Source: Schoenoplectus triqueter (Eukaryota; Streptophyta; Magnoliopsida; Poales; Cyperaceae). From it: a DNA stretch of 37,964 nt. How positions within the stretch are numbered: the first letter of the stretch is position 1; each line of letters opens with the position of its first letter. The translations under genes were made by a program, and so were the position numbers. The notes below the pieces were generated by a model. That model ran no database searches. It had not been told where the DNA came from and saw nothing but the letters and a program-made list of their open reading frames with translations. The stretch lies in the NCBI GenBank assembly GCA_964058805.1, contig CAXKVV010001249.1:1-37964 (forward strand), read 5' to 3'. Below are positions 21,240 to 34,349 of the stretch, piece by piece.

Positions 21240-22760
21240 AATATTTAAGATTACATGTATAATTTATTATTTATATTTATATAACATTTTCAAAATGTAT
21301 GTACGTAATGCACCCGAAATTAGTTCTCTTTTTCCTAGGCTTGAAAAAATTAAACAGGGGAAAAGAAACCCAACTTGGACAAGCTGCCCCCATTTTTCCA
21401 TCATTTCTTTCAATTATCAACCAGACTCTGTTTAGAAAGTTGCGCACGCAAATTCAACGAGACGATCACTGTTGAATTTGTTTGGATGTCATGTCAGTTT
21501 CTACTTAGTTGGAGCTCACATGCGCTAGAAAATGAAAGGAGATCATTCCTAGTCAGAATTAGTACCCAATACAACTCATGGAGGGATGCATGCTAATTCG
21601 TTTATGCTTAACTACATATTTATAGTTTGTATCCGACCCATTAATCAATCAAAGAGGGGTATTGTTTAGCTTATGCTCAACTAAAATGTTGTAATTTTAT
21701 ATCAAATGTATTAATCACGGAGGGATGCTCAAATTTTTTGAGTATTTTAGTTCATAAACTTGAAGATGATTTTTTTTTTCGTTTTTTAAAATTTTAGGAG
21801 CGTCGTTCAACGATTCAGAAATGTCAACGGTTGTAGTTTCATGCACAAAGTTATCCTCTGTATCCCTGCTAACTAACATTCAATTCTTTTTTTCATACTA
21901 TATACGAAGTGTTTGAAAACGAATGCATGAAACTATTTCATCAAAATCTTTTATGAAAATGTTATAGCAATAATAAACCAATCATTGCAACCACAATGAA
22001 CACCAAATTTACTAACAGATAAAATAGTTAAAAATGAAAAGAATAAATACTATAATAACAACAAGAATAATGGGTGTTTATGTCTCAGTCATACCATTAG
22101 TTAAGTTCCACTTCCAACTTACCAGTCAAAATGAAATTTCCTTTTCAAATCGTTCCATATCTATGATAAAAAGATGCCAAAATAAATGGGTCCACTTAAC
22201 TAAAGAACAACATATCACTTTGGATTCATCTTGATATCTTCTAATTTTTGGATTGAACATGGAGCAACCTCTGATTTTATGCTGCCTTTCTAAGAAGGGT
22301 AACTGAGACAGTAACGGCGATATGGCATCTTTGCATGCATCTCTCATTCTGAAGATTCAACTGATCTAGGCTAGTGGCAATCTCTATTTTATCTTGTAGC
22401 AAGCACGCTTGAAAAGCTGCCTTTTAAATAAAGGTGATTCCCATTGCCTCATTAAACCACACAAATTCACAGTTGCAATCAAGTGGGAAGAAACCTTAGA
22501 TGCTGATTATGTACAGCAATTAGTGGGTTGAACAGTAAAGGAGGAGAGCATTCTGGAGATTTCTATTAGAACAACATTTACAACAAACCAAACCAATTAA
22601 CCATTGATCCCTCATATGTGATATTGCATCATAATTTGAAATATAAATTGACAAGATACAAACCGGCTCCCAGTTCTCATTTATAGAAGGCCCAATACTA
22701 TTCAGCGAGTCCCTTTCAATGTTACAAGATCACTCAAGCCCAAAATTGCAAATTTAAACC
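21240..22760. other. Intergenic DNA, no gene recognised
   Basis: AT-rich and mostly unique. Short frames at 21375-21596 (plus) and 22126-22347 (minus) have no motif, signal peptide or splice context that I recognise. No tRNA or rRNA was noticed. Confidence 0.5.
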
Positions 22761-22802
22761 GTGTTATAATTTATAAACCAAGGCGGTTCTGACATGTAGG
22801 AC

Positions 22803-22808
22803 CACGTG
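22803..22808. promoter_or_regulatory. G-box (CACGTG) upstream of a gene-like start
   Basis: ACCACGTGTAAG carries the palindromic CACGTG core bound by plant bZIP and bHLH factors. It lies about 135 bp before the ATG at 22942. Base composition becomes richer in GC from here, as at many plant gene starts. Function inferred from motif and position only. Confidence 0.4.
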
Positions 22809-22941
22809 TAAGTCGGCCGGGCCTAAATAGTAAGTCATAAATGAACTTGGTCTAAACCGGACCAATTCGTGCACCGATACCTCGCGAAAATGGTGATGCT
22901 CCGTGTCGGATTCCCGCTCTTCATTCCCTGATCTTCTACCA

Positions 22942-23250
22942 ATGGCGAACTTTCCTTTCAGTCTCGAACCCCTTCCTCTCTCGCGTCGCTAATGTGCGCT
23001 CCGCTTCAGGCAACCTCTCCGGCGCCGCTCGGATTCGAAACCTTGCCTCGAACCTCCGCTTCCTGACTGGAAATGTCGGAATCTTTTCTCTGGGATGGGA
23101 TTACATGTGGAATTACTCTTCCTGCTCTCTCGAACTCCCACTTGAGGATATGGCGCGCCTAGCGAAGCTGTCAGAAGCTTCTCGCGCTGGATCAAAAAAT
23201 CGAATCAGTTCACAACAGACTATTCAGAATAAGATTTCAATACAAATTAG
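22942..23250 (+). pseudogene. 5' fragment of an unidentified gene, possibly organelle-targeted, abutting the satellite
   Basis: An ATG in strong plant context (CCAATGGCG) opens MANFPFS but meets a stop 16 codons on. The next frame over reads VSNPFLSRVANVRSASGNLS, then GAARIRNLASNLRFLTGN. That stretch is rich in Ser and Arg and poor in acidic residues, as in mitochondrial or plastid transit peptides. One extra base near 22957-22960 would explain the break. After LTGN the composition changes and the frame continues without gene-like signal until the satellite begins at 23251. It may be the first exon of a gene whose remainder was displaced by the array, or a pseudogene. I cannot name the family, and targeting is inferred from composition. 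Confidence 0.35.
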
Positions 23251-24469
23251 TACGAGGGCGTCGGGTCTCGTTTTCATGTTTTGCGTTTCCGGACTCGTTT
23301 TCGGCGGTACCGAAGGCGTCCGGTCCCGTTTTCATATTTTGCGCTCCCTGACTCGTTTTCGGCGGTGCCGAGGGCGTCGGGTCTTGTTTTCATGTTTTGC
23401 GTTCCCGGACTCGTTTTCGGTGGTATCGAAGGCGTTAGGTCCCGTTTTCATGTTTTTTCGTGCCCGGACACGTCTTCGGCGGTACCGAGGGCGTCAGCTG
23501 CGGTTTTCAATTTTTGTACGCCCGGACTCATTTTCGGCGGTACTGAGGGCATCGCGTCCCGTTTTCATGTTTTGCGCGTCCGGACTTGTTTTCGGCGGTA
23601 CCGAGGGCGTCGGGTCCCGTTTTCGGCAGTAACGAGTGCGTCGGGTCCCGTTTTCACGTTTTCCGCGCCCGGACACGTTTTCGGGTTACCGAGGGCGTCG
23701 GGTCCCGTTTTCATATTTTGCACTCCCAGACTAGTTTTCGGCGGTACCGAGGGTGTCGGGTCCCGTTTTTAAGCTTTGCGCTCCTGGACTCGTTTTCGGC
23801 GGTGCCGAGAGCGTCGGGTCCCTTCTTCACATTTTGCGCTCCCATACTCATTTTCGGCGTTATCGAGGGCGTCGCGTCCCGTTTTCATGTTTTACGCGCC
23901 CGGACTCGTTTTCGGCGGTGCTGAGTGCGTCGGGTCCCGTTGTCACGTTTTACGTGCCCCGACTAGTTTTCGGCGGTACCGAGGCGTCGAGTCCCGTTTT
24001 CACGTTTTGCGCTCCCGGACTCGTTTTCGGTGGTACCAAGGGCGTCGGGTCCCGTTTTCATGTTTTGCGTGCCCGGAAACGTTTTCGGCGGTACCGAGGG
24101 CGTCGCGTCCCGTTTTCATGTTTTGCGCGACCGGACTCGTTTTCGGCGGTACCGAGGGTGTCGGGTCCCGTTTTTAAGTTTTGCGCTCCCGGACTTGTTT
24201 TCGGCGGTGCCGAGTGCGTCGGGTCCCGTTTTAATGCATGTACAGAGGACTTGTTTTCGTCGGTACCGAGGGCGTTGGGTCTCGTTTTCATATTTTGCGA
24301 TCCCGGACTCGTTTTCGACGGGCGTCAGGTCCCGTTTTCATGTTTTGCGCTCCCAGATTCGTTTTCGGCGGTGCCGAGGGCGACGGCTCCCGTTTTCATG
24401 TTTTGCGTTCCCGGACTCATTTTCGGTGGTATCGAGGGCGTCCGGTCCCGTTTTCATGTTTTGCGTGCC

Positions 24470-25460
24470 CGGACACGTTTTCGGCGGTGCCGAGTGCGTC
24501 GAGTCCCGTTTTCACGTTTTGAGCTCCCGGATTCGTTTTCGGCGGTACCGAGGGCCTCACGTCCCGTTTTCATGTTTTGCGCTCCCGGACTCGTTTTCGG
24601 CGGTGCCGAGTGCGTCGGGTCTCGTTTTCACGTTTTGCGCGCCCGGATTCGTTTTCGGCGGTACCGAGGGCGTCGGGTTCCATTTTAATGCTTTGCGCTC
24701 CTAGACTCGTTTGTGTCCCGTTTTCACGTTTTGCGCTCCTAGACTCGTTTTCGGCGGTACCGTGGGCGTCGGGTCTCTTATTCATGTGTTGCGCGCCCGG
24801 ACTCATTTTCGGCGGTACCGAGGGCGTCGGGTCCCGTTTTCATGTTTTACGTGCCCGGACACATTTTCGGCGGTACCGAGGGCGTCGCGTCCCGTTTTCA
24901 TGTTTTGCGCGACCGGACTCGTTTTCAGCGGTACCGAGGGGTCGGGTCCCGTTTTTAAGTTTTGCGCTCCCGAACTCGTTTTCGGCGGTGCCGAGTGCGT
25001 CGGGTCCCGTTTTCACGTTTTGCGCGCCCACACTCGTTTTCGGCGGTACCGAGGGCGTCGGATCCCGTTTTAATGCTTTGCGCCCCTAGACTCGTTTCGG
25101 CGGTGCCGAGGACGTTGTGTCCCGTTTTCACGTTTTGCGTGCCCGAACTCATTTTCGGTAGTACCGATGGCGTCGGGTCCCGTTTTCATGTTTTGCGCTC
25201 TCGGAATAGTTTTCGGCGGTATCGTGGGCGTCAGGTCTCTTATTAATGTTTTGCGCGTCCGGACTCGTTTCGGGCGGTGCCGAGGGCGTCAGGTCCCATT
25301 TTTTATTGTTGCGCTCCCGGAGTCGTTTTCGGCGTTGCAGAGTGCGTCGGGTCCCGTTTTAATGTCTTGCGCGCACAAACTCATTTTCGGCGGTACCAAG
25401 GGCGTTGGGTCACATTTTCACATTTTCGACGACCGAACTCGTTTTCGGTGGTACCGATGG
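24470..25460 (+). repeat. Satellite segmental duplication A, copy 1
   Basis: Shares an ordered series of rare variants with 34350-35460: CCGAGGGCCTCACGTCCCG (24546 and 34428), TCGTTTGTGTCCCGTTTTC and CCGAGGACGTTGTGTCCCG. The offset is about 9.88 kb at the start and about 9.94 kb further on. Confidence 0.75.
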
Positions 25461-25779
25461 CATCGTGTACCGTTTTCACGTTTTCCGCACCCGGAAACGT
25501 TTTCGGCGTTGCCTAGGGCGTCGGGTCCCGTTTTCATGTTTGGCGCTCCCGGATTAGTTTTCCGGCGGTGTCGAGGGCGTCGGGTCCCGTTTTCATGTCT
25601 TGCACTCCCAGACAAGTTTTCGGCGGTACCGAGGGTGTCGGGTCCCGTTTTTAAGCTTTGCGCTCCCGGACTCGTTTTCGGCGGTGCCGAGAGCGTCGGG
25701 TACCTTTTTCACATTTTGCGCGCCCATACTCATTTTCGGCGTTACCGAGGGCGTCGCGTCCCGTTTTCATGTTTTGCGC

Positions 25780-28265
25780 GCTCGGACTCGTTTTCGGCGG
25801 TGCCGAGTGCGTCGGGTCCCGTTTTCACGTTTTGCGTGCCCGGACTGATTTTCGGCGGTACCGAGAGCGTCGGGTCCCGGTTTGCGCTCCCGGACTAGTT
25901 TTCGGTGGTACCGAGGGCGTCGGGTCCCGTTTTCATGTTTTGCATGCCCGGACACGTTTTCGATGGTACCGAGGGCGTCGGGTCCCGTTTTCATGTTTTG
26001 CATGCCCGGACACGTTTTCGGCGGTACCGAGGGCGTCACGTCCCGTTTTCATGTTTTGCGCGACCGGACTCGTTTTCGGCGGTACCGAGGGCGCTGGGTC
26101 CCGTTTTTAACTTTTGCGCTCCCGGACTCGTTTTCAGCGGTGCCGAGTGCATCGGGTCCCGTTTTCACGTTTTGCGCGCCCGGACTCTTTTTCGGCGGTG
26201 CCGAGGGCGTCGGGTCCAATTTTAATGCTTTGCTCTCCGAGACTCGTTTGTGTCCCGTTTTCACGTTTTGCGCGCCCGAACTCATTTTCGGTAGTACCGA
26301 TGGCGTCGGATCCCGTTTTTATGTTTTGCGCTCCCGGACTAGTTTTCGACGGTACCGTGGGCGTCAGATCTCTTATTCATGTGTTGTGCGCCCGGACTCA
26401 TTTTCGGCGGTACCGAGGGCGTCGCGTCCCGTTTTTATGTTTTGCGCGTCCGGACTCGTTTCGGGCGGTACCGTGGTCGTCAGGTCCCGTTTTTAATTTT
26501 TGCGCTCCCGGAGTCGTTTTCGGCGGTGCCAAGTGCGTCGGGTCCCGTTTTAATGTTTTGCGCGCACATACTCATTTTCGGCGGTACCAAGGGAGTTGGG
26601 TCTCTTTTTCACATTTTTCGTGCCCGGACTCGTTTTCGGCGGTACCGATGGCGTCATGTCCTGTTTTCATGTTTTGCGCTCCCGGACTCGTTTTCGGTGG
26701 TACCGAGGGCATCGGGTCCCATTTTCATGTTTTGCGTGCCCGGACACATTTTCGGCGGTACCGAGGGCGTCGGGTCCCGTTTTCAAGTTTTGCGTTCTCG
26801 AACTCGTTTAAGGTGGTGCCTAGTGCGTCGAGTCCCGTTTTGATGTTTTGGCGCCCGGTCTCGTTTTCGGCTGTATCGAGGGCGGCAAGTGTTGTTTTCA
26901 AGTTTTGCGCTCTTGGACTCATTTTCTGCGGTACCGTGGGCGTCAGGTCCCGTTATCATGTTTTGCTCTCCCGGACTAGTTTTCGGCGGTGACGAGGGCG
27001 TCGGGTCCCGTTTTCTAGTTTTGCGCTCTCAGACTCGTTCTCGGCGGTGCCGAGGGCGTTGGGTCCCGTTTTCACGTTTTGTGCGCCCGGACTCATTTCC
27101 GGCGGTACTGTGTGCGTCGGGCCCCGTTTTTAATTTTTGCGCTCTCTGACTCGTTTTCGGCGGTATCGAGGGCGTTCAGTACCGTTTTCATGTTTCACGC
27201 TCCCGGACTCATCTTCGGCGGTGCCGATGGCGTCGGGTCCCGTTTTCACGTTTTGCGCTCCCATACTCGTTTTCGGGTCTCATTTCCGGCGGTGCCGAGG
27301 TTTCGGGTCCCGTTTTCATTATTTCCGCTCTTGGACTCATTTTCGGCGGTACCGTGGGCGTCGGGTCCCGTTATCATGTTTTGCTATCCCGGACTAGTTT
27401 TCGGCGGTGACGAGGGCGTCGGGTCCCGTTTTCATGTTTTCCCCTCCTGGACAAGTTTTCTGCGGTACCGAGGGTCTCGGGTCCCGTTTTTAAGCTTTGC
27501 GTTCCCGGAGGTGTCGGGTCCCTTTTTCACATTTTGCGCGTCCGCACTCATTTTCGGCGGTGTCGAGTGCGTCGGGTCCCGTTTTCTAGTTTTGCGCTCT
27601 CGGACTCGTTCTCGGCGATGCCGAGGGCGTCGGGTCCCGTTTTTACGTTTTGTGCTTCCGGACTCGTTTCTGGCGGTGCCGAGTGCCTCGGGTCCCGTTT
27701 TAACTTTTTGCGCGCCCAGACTCGTTTTCGACGGTAATGAGGGCGTCGGGTCCCGTTTTAATGCTTTGCGCTCCTAGACTCGTTTTCGGCTGTACCGAGG
27801 GCGTCGTGTCTCGTTTTTGTGTTTTGCGCGCCCGGACTCATTTTCGGCAGTACCGATGGCGTCGGGTCCCGTTTTTATGTTTTGCGCTCCCGGACTAGTT
27901 TACTGCGGTACCGTGGGCGTCGGGTCTCTTATTCATGTTTTGCGCGCCCAGACTCATTTTCGGCGGTGCCAAGGGCGTCCCGTCCCGGTTTCATGTTTCG
28001 CGCGCCCGGACTCGTTTCGGGCGGTACCGAGGGCGTCAGGTCCCGTTTTTAATTTTTGACTCTCCCGGAGTCGTTTTCGGCGGTGCCGAGTACGTCGGGT
28101 CCCGTTTTAATGTTTTGTGCGCACAGACTCATTTTCGGCGGTACAAAGGGCGTTGGGTCTCATTTTTATATTTTCCGCGCCCGAACTCGTTTTCGGCGGT
28201 ACCGATGGCGTCGTGTCTCGTTTTCGGTGGTACCGAGGGCATCGGGTCCCATTTTCATGTTTTGC
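25780..28265 (+). repeat. Satellite segmental duplication B, copy 1
   Basis: Follows 31470-34125 unit by unit through many private variants: CGGACTGATTTTCGG (25841), GTCCAATTTTAATGC (26214), CGTTATCATGTTTTGCT, TCTCATTTCCGGCGG and GGCGGTACAAAGGGCG (about 28135). The offset shifts from about 5.69 kb to about 5.82 kb because the copies differ by several units. Confidence 0.85.
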
Positions 28266-28780
28266 GTGGCCGGACTCATTTTCGGCAGTACCGAGGGCAT
28301 CGGGTCCCATTTTCATGTTTTACGTGGCCGGACTCATTTTCGGCAGTACCGAGGGCGTCGGGTCCCGTTTTCATGTTTTGCGCTCCCGGATTAATTTTTC
28401 GGCGTTGTCGAGACCGTCGGGTCCCGTTTTCATGTTTTGCACTCTCGGACCCGTTTTCGGCGGTGTTGAGAGCGTCGGGTCCCTTTTTCACATTTTGCGC
28501 GCCCATACTCATTTTCGGTGGTACCGAGGGCGTCGCGTCCCGTTTTCATGTTTTGCGCGCCCGGACTCGTTTTCGGCGGTACCGATGGTGTCGGGTCCCG
28601 TTTTTACGCTTTGCGGTCCCTGACTCGTTTTCGGCGGTGCCGAGTGCGTCGGGTCCCGTTTTCAAGTTTTGCGCGCCCGTACTCATTTTAGGCGGTACCG
28701 AGGGCGTCGCGTCCCGTTTTCATGTTGTCCGCGCCCAGACTCGTTTTCGGCGGTACCGATGGCGTCGGGTCCCGTTTTCA

Positions 28781-28985
28781 TGTTCTGCGCTCCCGGTCTA
28801 GTTTTCCGGCGGTGCCGAGGGCGTCGGGTCCGGTTTTCATGTTCTGCGCTCCCGGTCTAGTTTTCCGGCGGTGCCGAGGGCGTCGGGTCCCGTTTTCATG
28901 TTCTACGCTCCCGGTCTAGTTTTCCGGCGGTGCCGAGGGCGTCGGGTCCCGTTTTCATGTTCTGCACTCCCGGACTAGTTTTCGG
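28781..28985 (+). repeat. Recently amplified 59-bp satellite variant
   Basis: Four successive units start with TGTTCTGCGCTCCCGGTCTA or near-identical words at 28781, 28840, 28899 and 28958, exactly 59 bp apart. The extra base is a C in TTTTCCGGCGG. Differences among them are one or two bases, far fewer than between typical neighbours. Confidence 0.88.
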
Positions 28986-31469
28986 CGGTACCGAGGGTGT
29001 CGGGTCCCGTTATTAAGCTTTGCGCTCCCGGTCCTGTTTTCTTGTTTTGTGGACCCGGACTCGTTTTTGGTGGTGCTGAGTGCGTCGGGTCCCGTTTTCA
29101 CGTTTTCCGCGCCCGGACTCTTTTTCGGCGGTACCGAGGGCGTCGGGTCCCGTTTCAAGCACCCGGACACATTTTCGGCGGTACCGAAGGCGTCGGGTCC
29201 CGTTTTCATGTTTTGCGATCTCGGAATAGTTTTCGGCGGTACCGAGGGCGTCGGGTCTCTTATTCATGTTTTGCGTGGCTGGACTCTTTTTCGGCGGTAC
29301 TGAGGGCGTCGCGTCCCGTTTTCATATTTTGCGCGCCCGGACTCATTTTCGGCTGTATCCAGGGCGTCGGGTCCCGTTTTTCAGTTTTACACGCTCAGAC
29401 TCATTTTAGGCGGTGCCGAGTGCGTCGGGTTCCGTTTTCACGTTTTGCTTGCCCGGACTCTTTTTCGGCGGTACCGAGGGCGTCGGGTCCCGTTTTCACG
29501 CTTTGCGCTCCCGAACTCGTTTTCGGTGGTACCGAGGGCGTCGGGTCCCGTTTTCATGTTTTGCGTGCTCGGACACGTTTTCGACGGTACCAAGGGCGTC
29601 GGTTCCGTTTTCACATTTTGCGTGCCCTGACTCATTTTCGACGGTACCGAGGGCGTCAGGTCCCGTTTTCATGTTTCGCGCTCCCGGACTAGTTTTCGGC
29701 GGTACCGAGGGCGTCGGGTCTCTTATTCATGTTTTGCGCGCCCGGACTCATTTTCGGCAGTACCGATGGCGTCGTGTCCCTTTTTCATGTTTTGCGGTCC
29801 CGGATTAGTTTTCCGGCGGTGCCGAGGGTGTCGGGTCCCGTTTTCATGTTCTGCACTCCCGGACTAGTTTTCGGCGGTACCGAGGGTGTCGGGTCCCGTT
29901 TTTAAGCTTTGCGCTCCCAGACTCGTTTTCGGCGCTCCCGTTTTTAAGCTTTGCGTCGGGTCACGTTTTCACATTTTGCCCGCCTAGACTCATTTTCGGC
30001 GGTATCGATGGCGTCGGGTCCCGTTTTCTAGTTTTGCGCTCTCGGACTCGTTTTCGGCGGTGCCGAGGGCGTCGGGTTCCGTTTTCACGTTTTGCGCGCC
30101 CGGACTCATTTTCGGCGGTACTGAGGGCATCACGTCCCGTTTTCATGTTCTGCGCGCCAGACTCGTTTTCGGCGGTACCGAGGGCGTCGGGTCCCGTTTT
30201 CACGTTTTGCGCGAACGGACTTATTTTCGGCGGTACGGAGGGCATCGCGTTCGTTTTCATGTTTTGCGCGTCCGGACACATTTTCGCCAGTACCAGTGCG
30301 TTGGGTCCCGTTTTCATGTTTTCCGCGCCCGGATACGTTTTCGGCGTTGCCGAGGGTGTCGGGTCTCGTTTTGATGTTTTGCGACCCCGGACACATTTTC
30401 GGCGGTGCAGAGGGCGTTGGGTCCCGCTTTCATGTTTTGCGCTCCCGGATTAGTTTTTAGGCGGTGTCGAGGGTGTCGGGTCCCGTTTTTAAGCTTTGCT
30501 CTGCATGACCCATTTTCGGCGGTGCCGAGAGCGTTGGGTCCTTTTTTCACATTTTGCGCGCTCATAATCATTTTCGGCGGTATCGTGGGCGTCGCGTCCC
30601 GTTTTCATGTTTTGCGCCCCCGGACTCGTTTTCAGCGGTACCGAGGGTGTCGGGTCCCGTTTTTACGCTTTACGGGCCCTGACTCGTTTTCGGCAGTGCC
30701 GAGTGCGTCGGGTCCCGTTTTCAAGTTTGGCGCGCCCGTACTCATTGTCGACGGTACCGAGGGCGTCGCGTCCCATTTTCATGTTTTTGGTGCCCAGACT
30801 CGTTTTCGGCGGTGTTGAGGGCGCCGGGTCCCGTTTTCAAGTTTTGTGCTCTCGGACTCGTTTTTGGCGGTGCTGAGTGCGTCGGGTCCCGTTTTCACGT
30901 TTTCCTCGACCGGACTCGTTTTTGGCGGTACCGAGGGCGTCGGGTCCCGTTTTCACGTTTTAAGCGCCCGGACACATTTTCGGCGGTACCGATGGCGTCG
31001 GTTCCCATTTTCATTTTTTGCGATCTCGGACTAGTTTTCGGCGGTACCGAGGGCGTCGAGTGGCTTATTCATGTTTTGCGTGCCTGGACTATTTTTCGGC
31101 GGTACCGAGGGCGTCGGGTCCCGTTTTTCAGTTTTCGCGCCCGGACTCTTTTTCGGCGGTACTGATGGCGTCGGTTCTCGTTTCCACGTTTTGCGCTCCC
31201 GGACTCGTTTTCGGTGGTACCGAGGGCGTCGGGTACCGTTTTCATGTTTTGCGTTCCCGGCGATACCGAGGGTGTCGGTTCCGTTTTTACGTTTTGCGCG
31301 CCCGTACTCATTTTCGACGGTACCGGGGGCGTCCGGTCCCGTTTTCATGTTTTGCGCTCCCGGACTAGTTTTCGGCGGTACCGAGGGCGTCAGGTCTCTT
31401 ATTCATGTTTTAAGCGCCCAGACTCATTTTCGGCGGTACTGATGGCGTCGTGTCCCGTTTTGATGTTTT

Positions 31470-34125
31470 GCGCGACCAGACTCGTTTTCGGCGGTGCCGA
31501 GTGCGTCGGGTCCCGTTTTCACGTTTTGCGTGCCCGGACTGATTTTCGGCGGTACCGCGAGCGTCGGGTCCCGTTCTGCGCTCCCGGACTAGTTTCGGTG
31601 GTACCGAGGGCGTCAGGTCCCGTTTTCATGTTTTGCATGCCCGGACACGTTTTCGGTGGTACCGAGGGCGTCGGGTCCCGTTTTCATGTTTTGCATGCCC
31701 GGACACGTTTTCGGCGGTACCGAGGGCGTCACGTCCCGTTTTCATGTTTTGCGCGACCGGACTCGTTTTCGGCGGTACCGAGGGCGTTGGGTCCCGTTTT
31801 TAACTTTTGCGCTCCCGGACTCGTTTTCATCGGTGCCGAGTGCATCGGGTCCCGTTTTCACGTTTTGCGCGCCCGGACTCGTTTTCGGCGGTGCCGAGGG
31901 CGTCGGGTCCAATTTTAATGCTTTGCGCTCCTAGACTCGTTTGTGTCCCGTTTTCACGTTTTGCGCGCCCGGACTCATTTTCGGTAGTACCGATGGCGTC
32001 GGGTCCCGTTTTCATGTTTTGCGCTCCCGGACTAGTTTTCGACGGTACCGTGGGCGTCCAATCTCTTATTCATGTGTTGCGCGCCCGGACTCATTTTCGG
32101 CGGTACCGAGGGCGTCGCGTCCCGTTTTTATGTTTTGCGCGTCCAGACTCGTTTCGGGCGGTACCGAGGGCGTCAGGTCCTGTTTTTATTTTTTGCGCTC
32201 CCGGAGTCATTTTCGGCGGTACCGAGGGCGTCGCGTCCCGTTTTTATGTTTTGCGCGTCCAGACTCGTTTTCGGCGGTACCGATGGCGTCATGTCCCATT
32301 TTCATGTTTTGCGATCCCGGACTCGTTTTCGGTGGTACCGAGGGCATCGGGTCCCATTTTCATGTTTTGCGTGCCCGGACACATTTTCGGCGGTACCGAG
32401 GGCGTCGGATCCCGTTTTCAAGTTTTGCGTTCTCGAACTCGTTTAAGGTGGTGCCTAGTGCGTCGAGTCCCATTTTGACGTTTTGCGCGCCCGGTCTCGT
32501 TTTCGGCTGTATCGAGGGCATCAGGTGTTGTTTTCAAGTTTTGCGCTCTTGGACTCATTTTCGGCTGTACCGTGGGCGTCAGGTCCCGTTATCATGTTTT
32601 GCTCTCCCGGACTAGTTTTCGGCGGTGACGAGGGCGTCGGGTCCCATTTTCATGTTTTGCCCTCCCGGACAAGTTTTCGGCGGTACCGAGGGTTTCGGGT
32701 CCCGTTTTTAAGTTTTGCGTTCCCGGACTCGATTTCGGCGGTGCCGAGAGCGTCGGGTCCCTTTTTCACTTTTTGCGCGTCCGGACTCATTTTCGGCAGT
32801 GCCGAGTGCGTCGGGTCCCGTTTTCTTATTTTCCGCTCTCAGACTCGTTCTCGGCGGTGCCGAGGGCGTTGGGTCCCGTTTTCACGTTTTGTGCCCCCGG
32901 ACTCATTTCCGGCGGTACTGTGTGCGTCGGGCCCCGTTTTTAATTTTTGCGCTCTCTGACTCGTTTTCGGCGGTATCGAGGGCGTTCGGTACCGTTTTCA
33001 TGTTTCACGCTCCCGGACTCGTCTTCGGCGGTGCCGATGGCGTCGGGTCCCGTTTTCACGTTTTGCGCTCCCAGACTCGTTTTCGGGTCCCGTTTTCGGG
33101 TCTCATTTCCGGCGGTGCCGAGGTTTCCGGTCCCGTTTTCATGATTTCCGCTCTTGGACTCATTTTCGGCGGTAACGTGGGCGTCGGGTCCCGTTATCAT
33201 GTTTTGCTCTCCCGGACTAGTTTTCGGCGGTGACGAGGGCGTCGGGTCCCGTTTTAATGTTTTCCCCTCCCGGACAAGTTTTCGGCGGTACCGAGGGTGT
33301 CGGGTCCCGTTTTTAAGCTTTGCGTTCCCGGAGGCGTCGGGTCCCTTTTTCACATTTTGCGCGTCCGGACTCATTTTCGGCGGTGCCGAGTGCGTCGGGT
33401 CTCGTTTTCTAGTTTTGCGCTCTCGGACTCGTTCTCGGCGATGCCGAGGGCGTCGGGTCCCGTTTTTACGTTTTGTGCTTCCGGACTCGTTTCTGGCGGT
33501 GCCGAGTGCCTCGGGTCCCGTTTTAACTTTTTGCGCGCCCAGACTCGTTTTCGACGGTAATGAGGGCGTCGGGTCCCGTTTTAATGCTTTGCGCTCCTAG
33601 ACTCGTTTTCGGCTGTACCGAGGGCGTCGTGTCCCGTTTTCGTATTTTGCGCGCCCGGACTCATTTTCGGCAGTACCGATGGCGTCGGGTCCCGTTTTCA
33701 TGTTTTGCGCTCCCGGACTAGTTTACTGCGGTACCATGGGCGTCGGGTCTCTTATTTATGTTTTGCGCGCCCAGACTTATTTTCGGGGGTGCCAAGGGCG
33801 TCCCGTCCTGTTTTCTTGTTTCGCGCGCCCGTACTCGTTTCGGGCGGTACCGAGGGCGTCAGGTCCCGTTTTTAATTTTTGACTCTCCCGGAGTCGTTTT
33901 CGGCGGTACCGAGTACGTCGGGTCCCGTTTTAATGTTTTGTGCGCACAGACTCATTTTCGGCGGTACAAAGGGCGTTGGGTCTCATTTTCATATTTTCCG
34001 CGCCCGGACTCGTTTTCGGCGGTATCGATGGCGTCGTGTCCCGTTTTCATGTTTTGCGCTCCCGGACTCGTTTTCGGTGGTACCGAGGGCATCGGGTCCC
34101 ATTTTCATGTTTTGCGTGCCCGGAC
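31470..34125 (+). repeat. Satellite segmental duplication B, copy 2
   Basis: Partner of 25780-28265, with the same variant order and a few unit gains and losses. It shows that the array grows by copying blocks of tens of units. Confidence 0.85.
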
Positions 34126-34349
34126 ACATTTTCGGCGGTGCCTAGTGCGTCGAGTCCCGTTTCCACATTTTGCGCGCCCGGTGTCGTTTTCGGCGGTATC
34201 GAGGGCGTCGGGAGCCTTTTTCAAGTTTTGCGCTCCCGGACTCGTATTCGGCGGTGCCGAGGGCGTCGGGTCCCGTTTTCACGTTTTGAGCCCCCGGACT
34301 CGTTTTCGGCGGTACTGAGGGCTTCGGGTCCCGTTTTCATGTTTTGCGT

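Noticed and set aside
22126..22347. 73-codon minus-strand frame
   Set aside because: Cysteine- and basic-residue-rich but unrecognised, with no promoter, splice or homology clue.
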